Positions 1 through 8,895 of a stretch of DNA of 64,000 nt are shown one piece after another. How positions within the stretch are numbered: position 1 is the stretch's first letter; each line of letters begins with the position of its first letter. The stretch comes from JANYJZ01 sp964523395 (GTDB lineage Bacteria; Bacteroidota; Ignavibacteria; UBA10030; SZUA-254), in the NCBI GenBank assembly GCA_964523395.1, contig CAZFXS010000002.1, positions 352,741 through 416,740 of the forward strand, given 5' to 3'. The position numbers were made by a program, and so were the translations under genes. The notes below the pieces were generated by a model. It had not been told where the DNA came from and ran no database searches. It worked only from the letters and a program-made list of their open reading frames with translations.

Positions 1-1474
1 CTGTGGGAACGTTGTCACCCGTCCAGATTGCCGAATAGCGCTGAATGCCGGAATACGCCGCCCGCGTCAGCACGAATGGACGCTTGCCGCCAAGCAATGC
101 TTTCGCGCCTTCAAACGTGCTTCGCGCCATCTGCATGCCGTAAATGTTGCGGGCTTCTTTGAGAGTTGTCTTCGCGCCGTCAAAATCAAACTCTACAATT
201 TCAGGAATACTTTGTCCCCATGCAGCAGGTTCGTTCATATCGTTCCAAAACCCTTCGACTCCAGGTTCGGTAAGATGCGTGAATGATTTCCCCCACCACT
301 CTCTCACGGCGGCCTTTGTAAAATCCGGGAAATGACACCTGCCGGGCCAGACACTTCCGATATAATATTCGCCATTTGGATATTTGGCGAAGTAATCGTT
401 CTTCACACCTTCCTCGTACGCGAAATATCCTTTCTCAACTTTTATCCCGGGATCAACAATTGTCACGACATGAAATCCCATTGCCTTCAATGAATCAATC
501 ATTTGCTTCGGTCTGGGAAAACGTTCCGGATGCCAGGTAAAGATTTTATACTCATCCATATAATGGATGTCGAGATAAATAACGTCCGCCGGAGTTTTCT
601 TTTCACGGAAGGTCCGCGCAAGATTGAGCACTTCGGTATCGGGATAGTAACTCCACCGGCACTGCTGATAGCCAAGGCTCCATAACGGCGGCAAGGTCAT
701 GCGTCCGGTAAGCCAAGTATAATCATCCAGAATTTTCGCAACCGAAGATCCTCCGAAGAAATAATAATTGAGTTCACCGTTCGGCGCGCTGAAGGAAGAG
801 AACTGATTATCGGAAGACGCTCCGAAATCGAATACTGTTTTGGAAGAGTTGTCGAGGAAAATTCCGTATGTGACGTTGCTGTGCAAACCGATGAAGAACG
901 GCGTTGAGGCGTACAGCGGGTCGGCTCCAGTCTCATAAGCATAGTCATCAGTATTCCAATGAGTGAATCTTGAACCGCGGCGATCCAGTGAACCTGTCTT
1001 CTCGCCCATACCGATAAACCGCTCATCCTTGAAAAGCTTTTTGTAGTTGGTGACTTCATTTCCCTGCCAGGTTATGCCAAAATCAGCATAATCTTCGTTA
1101 AGGAGGATATTCGCTCTATTATAGAAGGAGAGCCTGACCGGATTCTTTTTCACAACTATTCTGAGCGATTCCGTCTCCGCGACAAGCTGCTGTTTATCCT
1201 CCGTTATATTCCGGAAACCCTTTGCGGGGCCTTGTACCACGGCATAAGAAAAATCCCGCGGAAATTCTCCTTTGACCGCTCGCACACGAACAATCCCGGG
1301 AGCGTAGACAATCAGCCGTATGTTAGCATTGTCAGCCGCAATGATGATACCATCATTCCCTTTCATGTAACTTTTGAAATTACCGATTGGTTCAGCCAAC
1401 TGCGCTACAGCGGAAGAAAGGACAGCGGATAAAAGGATTAAGAAGAGGAGGAAAAAAAATTGGGTAATTTTCAT
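1..1474 (-). CDS. GH31 family alpha-glycosidase, N-terminal part
   Basis: Secreted glycoside hydrolase of family 31, which cleaves terminal alpha-linked glucose, xylose or related sugars with retention. About 491 residues are visible; the C-terminus lies beyond the left edge of the window. The start is the ATG at 1474, followed by a hydrophobic signal peptide ending near SSAVAQ. A beta-sandwich region with an SMDRRG-like segment (GSLDRRGS) precedes the barrel. The family signature WNDMNEP gives the nucleophile at about D412, and WTGDN gives the acid/base at about D487, so the visible active site is intact. It is the last visible gene of a minus-strand glycan cluster, 118 bp after the sugar-binding lipoprotein. 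Exact substrate cannot be read from the sequence; alpha-glucosidase is the default guess. Confidence 0.9.
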   Translation of the reverse strand, partial: MKITQFFFLLFLILLSAVLSSAVAQLAEPIGNFKSYMKGNDGIIIAADNANIRLIVYAPGIVRVRAVKGEFPRDFSYAVVQGPAKGFRNITEDKQQLVAETESLRIVVKKNPVRLSFYNRANILLNEDYADFGITWQGNEVTNYKKLFKDERFIGMGEKTGSLDRRGSRFTHWNTDDYAYETGADPLYASTPFFIGLHSNVTYGIFLDNSSKTVFDFGASSDNQFSSFSAPNGELNYYFFGGSSVAKILDDYTWLTGRMTLPPLWSLGYQQCRWSYYPDTEVLNLARTFREKKTPADVIYLDIHYMDEYKIFTWHPERFPRPKQMIDSLKAMGFHVVTIVDPGIKVEKGYFAYEEGVKNDYFAKYPNGEYYIGSVWPGRCHFPDFTKAAVREWWGKSFTHLTEPGVEGFWNDMNEPAAWGQSIPEIVEFDFDGAKTTLKEARNIYGMQMARSTFEGAKALLGGKRPFVLTRAAYSGIQRYSAIWTGDNVPT

Positions 1475-1522
1475 TTGATGTTCTAATTAAAAAGATTTTC
1501 TGAAACCTCTGCTATATTAATC

Positions 1523-1551
1523 ACCACAAAGACAGCAAGACACAAGGACAT
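1523..1551. repeat. degenerate CACAAAGACA-type intergenic repeat
   Basis: The spacer between the GH31 gene and the sugar-binding protein contains ACCACAAAGACAGCAAG followed by ACACAAGGACA, a purine-rich string with a period near ten bases. Related strings occur at 54198-54236 and, in reverse orientation, at 46026-46064. Such strings are often seen scattered in intergenic DNA of environmental bacteria. Function unknown. Confidence 0.35.
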
Positions 1552-1592
1552 ACCTTTTTTTGACTTTTTACTTTTTCATTTTTACTTGTTTT

Positions 1593-2543
1593 TTAGAACT
1601 TCATCGTCTTCCACTTCATCGCGTACTCTTCAACATTTTCTTTCGTCACCACATCGGTTCCGGAATCGATAACGCCCTGAATGACTTTCCCTTCTTTATA
1701 TTCCTTCAGCATGCGCACACTTTCATAGCCCCAGCCCCAGAGTTTTTGTCCGAATAGCACCTGTACATATCCCTGACGTACGTACTCAAGTTCTTCCGGC
1801 AGTGCATCGATAGCAATGACAGTGAGATCACCCGGTTTCTTGGAAGCGAACGGTCCGGGGGGTGGAGTGAACAGCGCCCACGCGCCGGGAAGAATCCAAC
1901 CGGTCAGTTCCGGATGCGCCTGCATGACCGCTTCCATCCCGCTGACGCCTTTGTTCACGTCATCGTAACAGAATTCAGTCGCGACTACCTTGATGTCGGG
2001 ATAATCCTTGAGATATTCCAGTATGCCATTCTTGCGTTCCTCAAGATTCGGTGCGCCGGGTGTTCCCATGAGAATGCCGATGTTTCCTTTTGTCCCCATA
2101 TGTTTGACAAGCGCTTCCGCCATTGCTCTGCCGCTCGGCGCGTTGGCTGTTCCGTAATACGCAAAGCGTTTGCTTGCGGGCGCATCGGAGTCAAAGGTAA
2201 CAACAGGAATGCCGGCATCTACCGCCTTGTTAATCGGCTCCTTGAGCGCGTCGGCGTCGTTCACGGAAATCGCGATGCCATCAACTTTCTTTTCGATAAG
2301 ACTTTCGATAATCTGGGCCTGCTCGACCGCATCGGATTTTACGGGAGCAAAGCGCTGAATTTCAATCTTGCCCTCGCCAAGATCCTTCGCTGCCGCCTGC
2401 GCGCCGACCCACGCAAGCTGGAACACTGGATTGTCGAGAAGTTTCGGAACAAAGGCGAAGACCAGCTTCTTTTCTTCCTGCTTTTTGGCGCAACCTGACA
2501 GAATTAACAATATTACAGTTAAAATAAAGATGAGTTTTTTCAT
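1593..2543 (-). CDS. sugar ABC transporter substrate-binding lipoprotein (periplasmic binding protein type 1)
   Basis: A 316-residue periplasmic sugar-binding lipoprotein of the ribose/galactose type (Peripla_BP_4 fold). The N-terminus has a signal peptide with lipobox LILSGC, so it should be lipid-anchored. Family features include the early FVPKLLDNPVF segment, AISVNDADAL, VVTFDSDAP and GRAMAEALV, and the hinge and C-lobe with GWILPGAWAL and VIAIDALPEEL. No permease or ATPase gene accompanies it in the window, so either the rest of the transporter is elsewhere or the protein feeds a sensor. It sits 118 bp upstream of the GH31 gene and 43 bp downstream of a small lipoprotein gene, consistent with co-transcription in a glycan cluster. 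The ligand is not predictable beyond a sugar. Confidence 0.9.
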   Translation of the reverse strand: MKKLIFILTVILLILSGCAKKQEEKKLVFAFVPKLLDNPVFQLAWVGAQAAAKDLGEGKIEIQRFAPVKSDAVEQAQIIESLIEKKVDGIAISVNDADALKEPINKAVDAGIPVVTFDSDAPASKRFAYYGTANAPSGRAMAEALVKHMGTKGNIGILMGTPGAPNLEERKNGILEYLKDYPDIKVVATEFCYDDVNKGVSGMEAVMQAHPELTGWILPGAWALFTPPPGPFASKKPGDLTVIAIDALPEELEYVRQGYVQVLFGQKLWGWGYESVRMLKEYKEGKVIQGVIDSGTDVVTKENVEEYAMKWKTMKF

Positions 2544-2586
2544 TTCAGACTCCAGTTAAATTGAGAGTGATAGTTTTTACTTATTT

Positions 2587-3009
2587 CTAGGAATCCTTTA
2601 TCACAACGAAACGAAGAATCGCGGAAACATCTGTACCCCCTTTTCCGTCTCTCACCGCACATTGAATTGCAAATGTATCCCGTGGCGCAGTGACAAACAT
2701 GCTATCAGGAGCATAAAAGATTTGGGAATTTTGATGAGTGTTGTATAACGCTATTTGACCGGGGTATGCGCTCTTTATTCTGAGTATACTTCCGGACAAC
2801 GCATACCAGTCGTAAACGAGTGTATCACCATCCGGATCACTTGCATCACAAATTACAATAAGTGAATCATTAGGCGCAACAACTCCTGGAAACAAAACCA
2901 CAGAATGCAATACCGGGCTGCGATTCTGGCGACCCTCTAAATCGACAGGGTTATTTTTGCAGGAGTTGATCCCCAATAATAATAAGACGAGCACTATTTG
3001 TTGTTTCAT
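2587..3009 (-). CDS. small lipoprotein with Ig-like or PKD-like fold
   Basis: A 140-residue protein of unknown function. A signal peptide ending in LGINSC suggests a lipoprotein. The mature part contains DASDPDGDTLVYDWYALSG and later CAVRDGKGGTDVSA, which are typical of PKD/cadherin-like beta-sandwich domains, where the acidic DPDGD turn may bind calcium. It lies between the GH35 gene (56 bp gap) and the binding protein (43 bp gap) in the same orientation, so it is probably a surface glycan-binding or structural accessory of that cluster. No catalytic motif is visible. Confidence 0.75.
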   Translation of the reverse strand: MKQQIVLVLLLLGINSCKNNPVDLEGRQNRSPVLHSVVLFPGVVAPNDSLIVICDASDPDGDTLVYDWYALSGSILRIKSAYPGQIALYNTHQNSQIFYAPDSMFVTAPRDTFAIQCAVRDGKGGTDVSAILRFVVIKDS

Positions 3010-3065
3010 TTTTTATTCCTCCCTTTCAGCAACTTTGACACTCAATTACGTTTTTTTGATGTACA

Positions 3066-5387
3066 TTATTTTGCGGTAAATGGTTCTTTTTGAATATAGA
3101 AACGAAACTCTTTGATTTTACCTGGAGCGCCGCCGTTACGCGAACGGTATGTAAACCCGCCAATAGTATATTGATCGCCGAGGTCAATCGCAAGATAATG
3201 AGGATGCGGCGGTTTTGCGTTTCCCCATTCCGTGTGCCAGATGGTTTCAGTGTCGTTATCAAACGCGTTTTCAGCGTGGCCATCTTCGGCGAGAAGTTCC
3301 TCGCTGTCAACGGAAAAGACTTTCCACGCGTCGCGCGGCAGAGGCCTTCCTTTCGCGTCAAGCACATACAATTCGGCAATCGAAGCAAACGGATCGTTTC
3401 TCAACGAGGAAAGCGATTGCAAAGCAACATACCGTCCGGCAACCGGTTTGAAGGTTACCGGCTGTAGTGAATCTCCCGCGATAAACGCGCCATCTGCTAC
3501 CATATCTCCGGCATCCAATTGAATACTTGCCACTGCTCTCTTCGGTGCAGGAGGCTGGAGCTTATCTGCAACCAATGAATCGAGAATCGGTTCTTTCAGT
3601 CCTGCTAATGTGCGTTTGCTACCCTGCTCAAGTTCAAATACAATGATTTCATTTTCACCTTTCTTCAACCAGGCGCCGGGAAGATAGAGCGTTTGCTGAG
3701 GACCGATGTACCAATACCTACCGAGATTATGCCCGTTCACCCAGACGCATCCTTTTTCCCATCCGCGCATATCCAAAAATGTATCTCCGATTTTTCCGAC
3801 AGTAAAACTTCCACGGAAAAATGCCGGACTTGCATCATGCATACCTCTTCTAAACTTTTCGGAAGGAATGTTTTTCATTTCCAGCGGAAACATTTCCCAA
3901 TGAGTCAGTTCCTGATCGTCAAGGAAAACTTTTCCCGTTATTCCCTTACGATTGCTAACCATCTCGCGGCCATAATTAATTCTTCCTCCATTCTCGACAA
4001 GGATATCGAGCGTTGCCGGAACCGTTTTTACTTCGATGGCTATTTTATTCTGTTTATGCCGGCGATCAAGGGAACCGACCTGACTGCCGTTTAGGTAAAT
4101 GACGGCATAATCCCGAAGTTCTTTAAGAGTTAATGTCTGACTTCCTTTAGAGTTAATGGTTGTGCGGTAAAGAATGTAGCCATATGATTGATCAACATCC
4201 TCCATGGACAGCGGATGATCGGATTGAATTGGATCAGGAAGAACCTCAAGTAAGTTTACCGATGATGTGAAATTGATGGAAGGAATTGCAATCATAGGAT
4301 TTGATTGAGGAACGTCCGGTATCTTGGCGCTTTCTTGTGAGTATTTTTTGACAATGTCGCGAAGAGCAAAATATTTTGGCGTTGGCCGTCCCGCCTCGTC
4401 CAGCGGAGCGTCGTAATCGTAGCTTGTCGGTTGTGGTTGGAAGCGCCCGCCGTAATTCGCACCGTTCATGAAGCCGAAGTTTGTCCCGCCATGAAACATG
4501 TAGAGCGAAACGGAAATTCCGGCTTTCAGCAAGTCTTCAAACTTGCTTCCGAACCTCTGTACCGGAACAACAGAATGCTGTTCACCCCAATGATCGAGCC
4601 AGCCGGGATAAAATTCCGGCACGAAAAACGGGCCTTTGCCGTTATTGTATTTCTTAATTGTATCGCGGACAGATTCCGGGTTGTAATCGCCGTTAATTCC
4701 CGGAAGGACACCTTCTACATAACCATTCTTGCATTGAGAAGGACCGTCGGCAGTGAACAACGGAACATCGAATCCGGCACCGCGGATCATGTCACGCGTT
4801 GCGCCCATGAACTCTTTATCACTGCCGAACGAACCGTATTCATTTTCCACCTGCACCATCAGGATCGGTCCGCCGCGTGTCATTTGTAATGATCCAAGTT
4901 GTTTGCCCAGTTGGTTAAGGTACATTTTGCAAGATTTCATAAAGAACTGGTTGTTGCTTCGCACGGTTTCATCCTTGACTTTCAACAGCCATGCAGGGAA
5001 ACCGCCGAACTCCCATTCAGCGCAGACATACGGTCCCGGGCGAATGAGAACCCACAATCCTTCCTCTCCTGCCATCTTCACGAAATCTGCAATATTTCTG
5101 TTCTCAGTTGTGAAATCAAATGCTCCCCACTTCTCCTGGTGGTAGTTCCAGAAGACATAGACACCAACGGTGTTGAGTCCCATTGCTCTTGCCATCTGCA
5201 AGCGATGCCGCCAGTACTCACGGGGAATTCTCGCCGGATGCATTTCACCCGCGATGATTTGAAACGGTTTTCCGTCAAGGAGAAAATCTGTATCACCTAA
5301 CTGAAACGTATGTTGAGGAGGCTGTGCAACCGCGGAAATAACTGTTGCTGCAAGAAAAGCAAAAATGTAACAACAATATCTGATCAT
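3066..5387 (-). CDS. GH35 beta-galactosidase with C-terminal discoidin-like domain
   Basis: A 773-residue secreted beta-galactosidase (family 35) that removes terminal beta-galactose from glycans. A signal peptide ends around AVAQ. The TIM barrel begins with GEMHPARIPREYW and WNYHQ. VENEYG gives the acid/base at about E183 and VPEFYPGW the nucleophile at about E258. A jelly-roll region follows (GWEKGCVWVNGHNLGRYW, about residues 540-560). The last 130 residues resemble an F5/8 type C (discoidin) sugar-binding module, with ETIWHTEWG and HYLAIDLG. The ATG overlaps the end of the upstream NagB/PIG-L gene by four bases (ATGA), indicating translational coupling. The signal peptide places this enzyme outside the cytoplasm, while its upstream partner acts inside. 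Confidence 0.93.
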   Translation of the reverse strand: MIRYCCYIFAFLAATVISAVAQPPQHTFQLGDTDFLLDGKPFQIIAGEMHPARIPREYWRHRLQMARAMGLNTVGVYVFWNYHQEKWGAFDFTTENRNIADFVKMAGEEGLWVLIRPGPYVCAEWEFGGFPAWLLKVKDETVRSNNQFFMKSCKMYLNQLGKQLGSLQMTRGGPILMVQVENEYGSFGSDKEFMGATRDMIRGAGFDVPLFTADGPSQCKNGYVEGVLPGINGDYNPESVRDTIKKYNNGKGPFFVPEFYPGWLDHWGEQHSVVPVQRFGSKFEDLLKAGISVSLYMFHGGTNFGFMNGANYGGRFQPQPTSYDYDAPLDEAGRPTPKYFALRDIVKKYSQESAKIPDVPQSNPMIAIPSINFTSSVNLLEVLPDPIQSDHPLSMEDVDQSYGYILYRTTINSKGSQTLTLKELRDYAVIYLNGSQVGSLDRRHKQNKIAIEVKTVPATLDILVENGGRINYGREMVSNRKGITGKVFLDDQELTHWEMFPLEMKNIPSEKFRRGMHDASPAFFRGSFTVGKIGDTFLDMRGWEKGCVWVNGHNLGRYWYIGPQQTLYLPGAWLKKGENEIIVFELEQGSKRTLAGLKEPILDSLVADKLQPPAPKRAVASIQLDAGDMVADGAFIAGDSLQPVTFKPVAGRYVALQSLSSLRNDPFASIAELYVLDAKGRPLPRDAWKVFSVDSEELLAEDGHAENAFDNDTETIWHTEWGNAKPPHPHYLAIDLGDQYTIGGFTYRSRNGGAPGKIKEFRFYIQKEPFTAK

Positions 5388-7738
5388 CGCGCTTCCGTTA
5401 TTTTCTTCAATGTGCGGACTTTTTCAAAGAACTCGGGGAGGTTCATCTCTTTCAGGAATATCAACCCGCGCGCCGCGCGAAGTCGTGGATGTGAATGTTT
5501 GAGGAAATAATCCTTGCCGAGACAAGTCTTTATCATTTCGTATTGTTCCACCTGAATCTTTTGCGCAAGCTCCGAGAAGGGTCCGTCGTGTTCATAACTC
5601 GGGAACGAGGCAGCGCGCTGTGAGCCGAAACAATTCATAAATGCCGTGTGCAATAACGAGAGCGTGTTGAGTGAGACAGGTACCATGATATCCGTTTCCG
5701 CCGGCTTGAACCGGTACCAGACATTCCGGTAACCCCACACCTTCATCGACGAATTGCCGCCATTTTGGTCATGCAATTTCAATGCTTCCGCAACTGCCTG
5801 CAATGCTTTGTAATGCGTGTCGGGACCGCTTCCTTCAGGATCAAAAGCGACCGAGACAATGTCAGGTTTAATTTTCTTCAGCAATTCATGAATCGGCACA
5901 ACATCGCGGTTCACTTCAGGTTCTTCAGAAAAAATATCGCCCTGATAAAATCCGAGCCGGAGTGGAAACACAGACGATGCTTCAATGCCGAAATATGCCC
6001 AGAGAAGTTCCACTTCCCACTCGCGTAACGTTCCTTTAATCGTTTGTACATCCGGTGGGTCCTTCGCGCCGGGGTATTGCGTCGTCAGATACTCATCTAA
6101 TTGTTTGATGTGAAGACGCAGGACCGTAGTATCTGCACTATGATAGACAGCAATCAGATTACGGAGCAACCTTCTCGCTTCCGCTTCATCTTTCTTCTCA
6201 AAACTGTTGGATGCAGCGCCGTCAAGATACAAATACACATCCTCCATTTTCTTGGTAATACTTTCCGGATCAAAATAATTTTCACGGAAGAGCTTCTGAA
6301 AAACATCCGTTCCGATAAACGATTCGAGCTTTCTCACCACCGACAAACAATACGCGTTCGAAACTGATGTAAAGCCCGACGTCAGGTTCGCGAAATAATG
6401 ATTATTCTTCGGGTCGCGGACAAGGTGATAAATATACGCGAGATAGCCGAGCATGATATCATCATGATGCGGCTCGGTGTGGAGAAATGTTTTTGCGGAA
6501 ACATCTGCGAGGCCTTTCTCCACTTTGGCGATAATGCGTTCACGCGCCGCCCGCGCAAGTTCAGAACAGGGAACAGAAGTTTTCCGCAATAACTCAGCTC
6601 CAACGGGATCTCCGTTAAAATCTTCTTTTGATAACTCATGGAGAGGCTTTTTATGTGCTACTGCGAGTGAAATAACTACGTCGTCGCATGCTTCATCGGT
6701 TAACGATGGAAACCCGATGAAATCTTCCAGCCTTCTCGCCGAAAGTAATGCCGCTCCGCCGCCGGTAAGATAAAACCGGGAATGTTCGAGGTCCTGCAAC
6801 ACTGATGCCGGATATTGCTGATGTTTCTTCTCTTCAATTGCCTGTCGGACAACCGAGGCTTTCGCGTGTCCGGCAGCAAGTATAATTGCCGTCGTTGTTG
6901 GATTGTATGTGATAGTTCCAAGTCCGATGGTAATAACAAGCCGGTTGCGTGCGATTTCAATTCCGCCAAGGTCGGTAGCGGCAGCGGCCTGTGTCTCATA
7001 GTTCGTTCCCGTCAGTCTTGTCACCGAAAAAACACTGGAGCCTCGCACATTGAATGCGATATGTCCGTCGGGACCGATGCCTCCGAGAAAAAATCCGATG
7101 CCGCCCATCTCACGGATCTTCGTTTCGTACTCCATGCAGAAAATATCGACACGGTTGATAACTTCCTTCTGTTCACGCTCGAGGTCCGTTCTGGTCTGAC
7201 GTACGCGTAACGTAAGGTCGACAATATTGTTAGGGAAGACTTCCTCCATAAACATACCGGGAAGAAGTCCAAGCGATGTTGCATCAATAAGCAATGCTTT
7301 GTGTGGATCGAGTCCGAAACCTTTGATATAATATTCGCTGACGTAATAATGGAAACTATTCTGATGCTGGGCATTCATCGGGTAAAACTCATCGATCTGA
7401 ACAAAGGTCAGACTCTTCATGTCCGGTTTGCGTTTTCCATCAATACCATACTCTGCGAGAAGTTTTTGGATTTCAGGAGTGTTCCATTGTTCGAGAATAC
7501 GTTTCACCCACTTGATAAAATGCTCGGGCGATTTGCCTGTCGGCAATGCGATAACACCGCCGGGATTCTGCAACACCCATTCGATAAAACGGAGAGCGAT
7601 AAGTTTTCCAAGAAGCGGGAAGTTATCGACTTCAATGACGCGGATTTTTTCCGTGGGAGGATAAATAAGTTTTCGAGAACTTCGCTTTAGCTCCATGCTT
7701 TCAACAATAGACGCGGTTTTATATTGGACAACGTTCAT
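5384..7738 (-). CDS. nagB: glucosamine-6-phosphate deaminase-like protein fused to PIG-L deacetylase domain
   Basis: A two-domain cytoplasmic protein of about 784 residues. The first third is NagB-like (sugar-phosphate isomerase/deaminase fold): GVIALPTGKSPEHF binds phosphate, FVQIDEFYP supplies the acid, and GGIGPDGHIAFN the catalytic histidine loop. From about residue 430 there is a PIG-L/LmbE-like domain in which the usual HPDDE zinc motif reads EPHHDDIMLG, followed later by SGPDTHYKA. The combination fits N-acetylglucosamine catabolism: de-N-acetylation plus deamination of the 6-phosphate to fructose-6-phosphate. The ATG at 7738 is preferred over a TTG six codons upstream. It overlaps the GH35 gene by four bases. 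NagB/PIG-L fusions of this type are known in Bacteroidota. Whether both domains act on one substrate is inference. Confidence 0.85.
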   Translation of the reverse strand: MNVVQYKTASIVESMELKRSSRKLIYPPTEKIRVIEVDNFPLLGKLIALRFIEWVLQNPGGVIALPTGKSPEHFIKWVKRILEQWNTPEIQKLLAEYGIDGKRKPDMKSLTFVQIDEFYPMNAQHQNSFHYYVSEYYIKGFGLDPHKALLIDATSLGLLPGMFMEEVFPNNIVDLTLRVRQTRTDLEREQKEVINRVDIFCMEYETKIREMGGIGFFLGGIGPDGHIAFNVRGSSVFSVTRLTGTNYETQAAAATDLGGIEIARNRLVITIGLGTITYNPTTTAIILAAGHAKASVVRQAIEEKKHQQYPASVLQDLEHSRFYLTGGGAALLSARRLEDFIGFPSLTDEACDDVVISLAVAHKKPLHELSKEDFNGDPVGAELLRKTSVPCSELARAARERIIAKVEKGLADVSAKTFLHTEPHHDDIMLGYLAYIYHLVRDPKNNHYFANLTSGFTSVSNAYCLSVVRKLESFIGTDVFQKLFRENYFDPESITKKMEDVYLYLDGAASNSFEKKDEAEARRLLRNLIAVYHSADTTVLRLHIKQLDEYLTTQYPGAKDPPDVQTIKGTLREWEVELLWAYFGIEASSVFPLRLGFYQGDIFSEEPEVNRDVVPIHELLKKIKPDIVSVAFDPEGSGPDTHYKALQAVAEALKLHDQNGGNSSMKVWGYRNVWYRFKPAETDIMVPVSLNTLSLLHTAFMNCFGSQRAASFPSYEHDGPFSELAQKIQVEQYEMIKTCLGKDYFLKHSHPRLRAARGLIFLKEMNLPEFFEKVRTLKKITEAR

Positions 7739-7786
7739 TTGGGTTGAATTCGTCAAAAAATATATTGGAATTTTTTAAAAACAAGA

Positions 7787-7956
7787 TCGCAATCGCCTGT
7801 CATCTGCTGACTGAGCAGAGCAAAACACAAGGGATATTAACAAAAGCTTTGCGATTTCATCGTAACAGATTTCATTTCAAATTGAAAGAAGTCACCTCTG
7901 ATGAAATCGCACTCCAACTGAGGTAGCATTCTCTAGGCCAAGTATTGCGATTGCGA
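7787..7956. repeat. hairpin-rich spacer with nested inverted repeats
   Basis: This spacer between the nucleotidyltransferase stop (8023) and the NagB start (7738) contains no gene but shows nested palindromes. The outer arms are TCGCAATCGC (7787-7796) and GCGATTGCGA (7947-7956). The middle arms are GCGATTTCATC (7851-7861) and GATGAAATCGC (7900-7910). The inner palindrome TTTCAAATTGAAA is at 7875-7887. A further small hairpin (CTGCT/AGCAG) lies at 7804-7818. It could be a decayed small mobile element, or a structured leader or terminator between two minus-strand operons. Confidence 0.45.
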
Positions 7957-8022
7957 AGATTCTCTTTGATACTTTTGCCAAAGGCATCACCTTGTGACTC
8001 TTCTAAAGAGAAAGTATACACT

Positions 8023-8895
8023 CTACCACGAAAAATCCCCAAATTCATGTTCAAGGTAATCCCGTACTTTTTGGATATCCTGAGAGCTTGTTAAATCAGG
8101 AACATACTCCGACAAGGGAATTGTCGCCATTGCTTTTGCATCCCCTTTCACCATCATCATTACTGCCTGAGGTATTTCTTTTTCCTGCCGCACGGGATGA
8201 AGCGGCACATTGTGCAGCACAGGAGCAACCTGATTATAAGAAAATTTAAAGATATTCATACTCACGCCGATTCTGCCATGTGCATCCGCAGCAAAATGAA
8301 GCTGGTCATGCGACGGCTTCTCTATTATATTGGTGAGAAACCCCTCCGCATCCTTCTGAATAACGGCAAACTGCGCAATACGCTCCTGTTCAAACTGCAG
8401 CGCTGAGCGGTCATAGTCAATTAACGCGTTGGAATATCCGGTTTCCAGGAGAAGACTGAGCGCGTGGTGGGAATAAAGATTATCACTGTTGCATACTACA
8501 AATGATTGACCCGACCAATCTTTCCGGACATTGAGCGCGCACAATAATGCATCGGCTGTGCCGAGTGGTTTTGTTCTACCTTCCGGAATTTTTTGAACTG
8601 CGTAGGAAAGAAACAGTCCATGGTACCGGTTGCCTTTTTCCGCAGAACCGTAATATGCGCGCATGTCGGCGTCATTTTCTCCAACAACTATCATGATGTC
8701 ACGATATCCGGCTTCGCGTGCGTTATACAAGAGATAATCAAGAAACGGGCGCCCGTTTTTACCAACGCCTATCAGCGACTTGGATTTTTGTTGCGCATCG
8801 TGCTTCAATGTTCCATCAAGGCCGGTGTCAGAGGCAAGTGATTTTTTCATCCGTGAAGAAATTCCGGCTGCAAGAATGACCAGGTTGGGGTACAC
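8023..8895 (-). CDS. sugar-1-phosphate nucleotidyltransferase
   Basis: A 290-residue member of the NTP_transferase family, which transfers a nucleoside monophosphate to a sugar-1-phosphate to give an NDP-sugar. The N-terminal LVILAAGISSRM is the nucleotide-binding signature, followed by KSLIGVGKNGRPFLDYLL. VVCNSDNLYS contains the metal-binding aspartate region and NIIEKPSHD fits the product-binding part. Its GTG start (8895) abuts the stop of the upstream kinase gene with zero spacing, so the two are almost certainly translationally coupled. Kinase and nucleotidyltransferase together would convert a free sugar to its activated form after import by the symporter of the same operon. The sugar and nucleotide cannot be named from the sequence. 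Confidence 0.85.
   Translation of the reverse strand: MYPNLVILAAGISSRMKKSLASDTGLDGTLKHDAQQKSKSLIGVGKNGRPFLDYLLYNAREAGYRDIMIVVGENDADMRAYYGSAEKGNRYHGLFLSYAVQKIPEGRTKPLGTADALLCALNVRKDWSGQSFVVCNSDNLYSHHALSLLLETGYSNALIDYDRSALQFEQERIAQFAVIQKDAEGFLTNIIEKPSHDQLHFAADAHGRIGVSMNIFKFSYNQVAPVLHNVPLHPVRQEKEIPQAVMMMVKGDAKAMATIPLSEYVPDLTSSQDIQKVRDYLEHEFGDFSW

Noticed and set aside
697..1059. Independent 120-codon frame inside the left-edge GH31 gene
   Set aside because: Out of frame with the GH31 protein, with basic, low-quality composition; the GH31 frame carries intact catalytic motifs.
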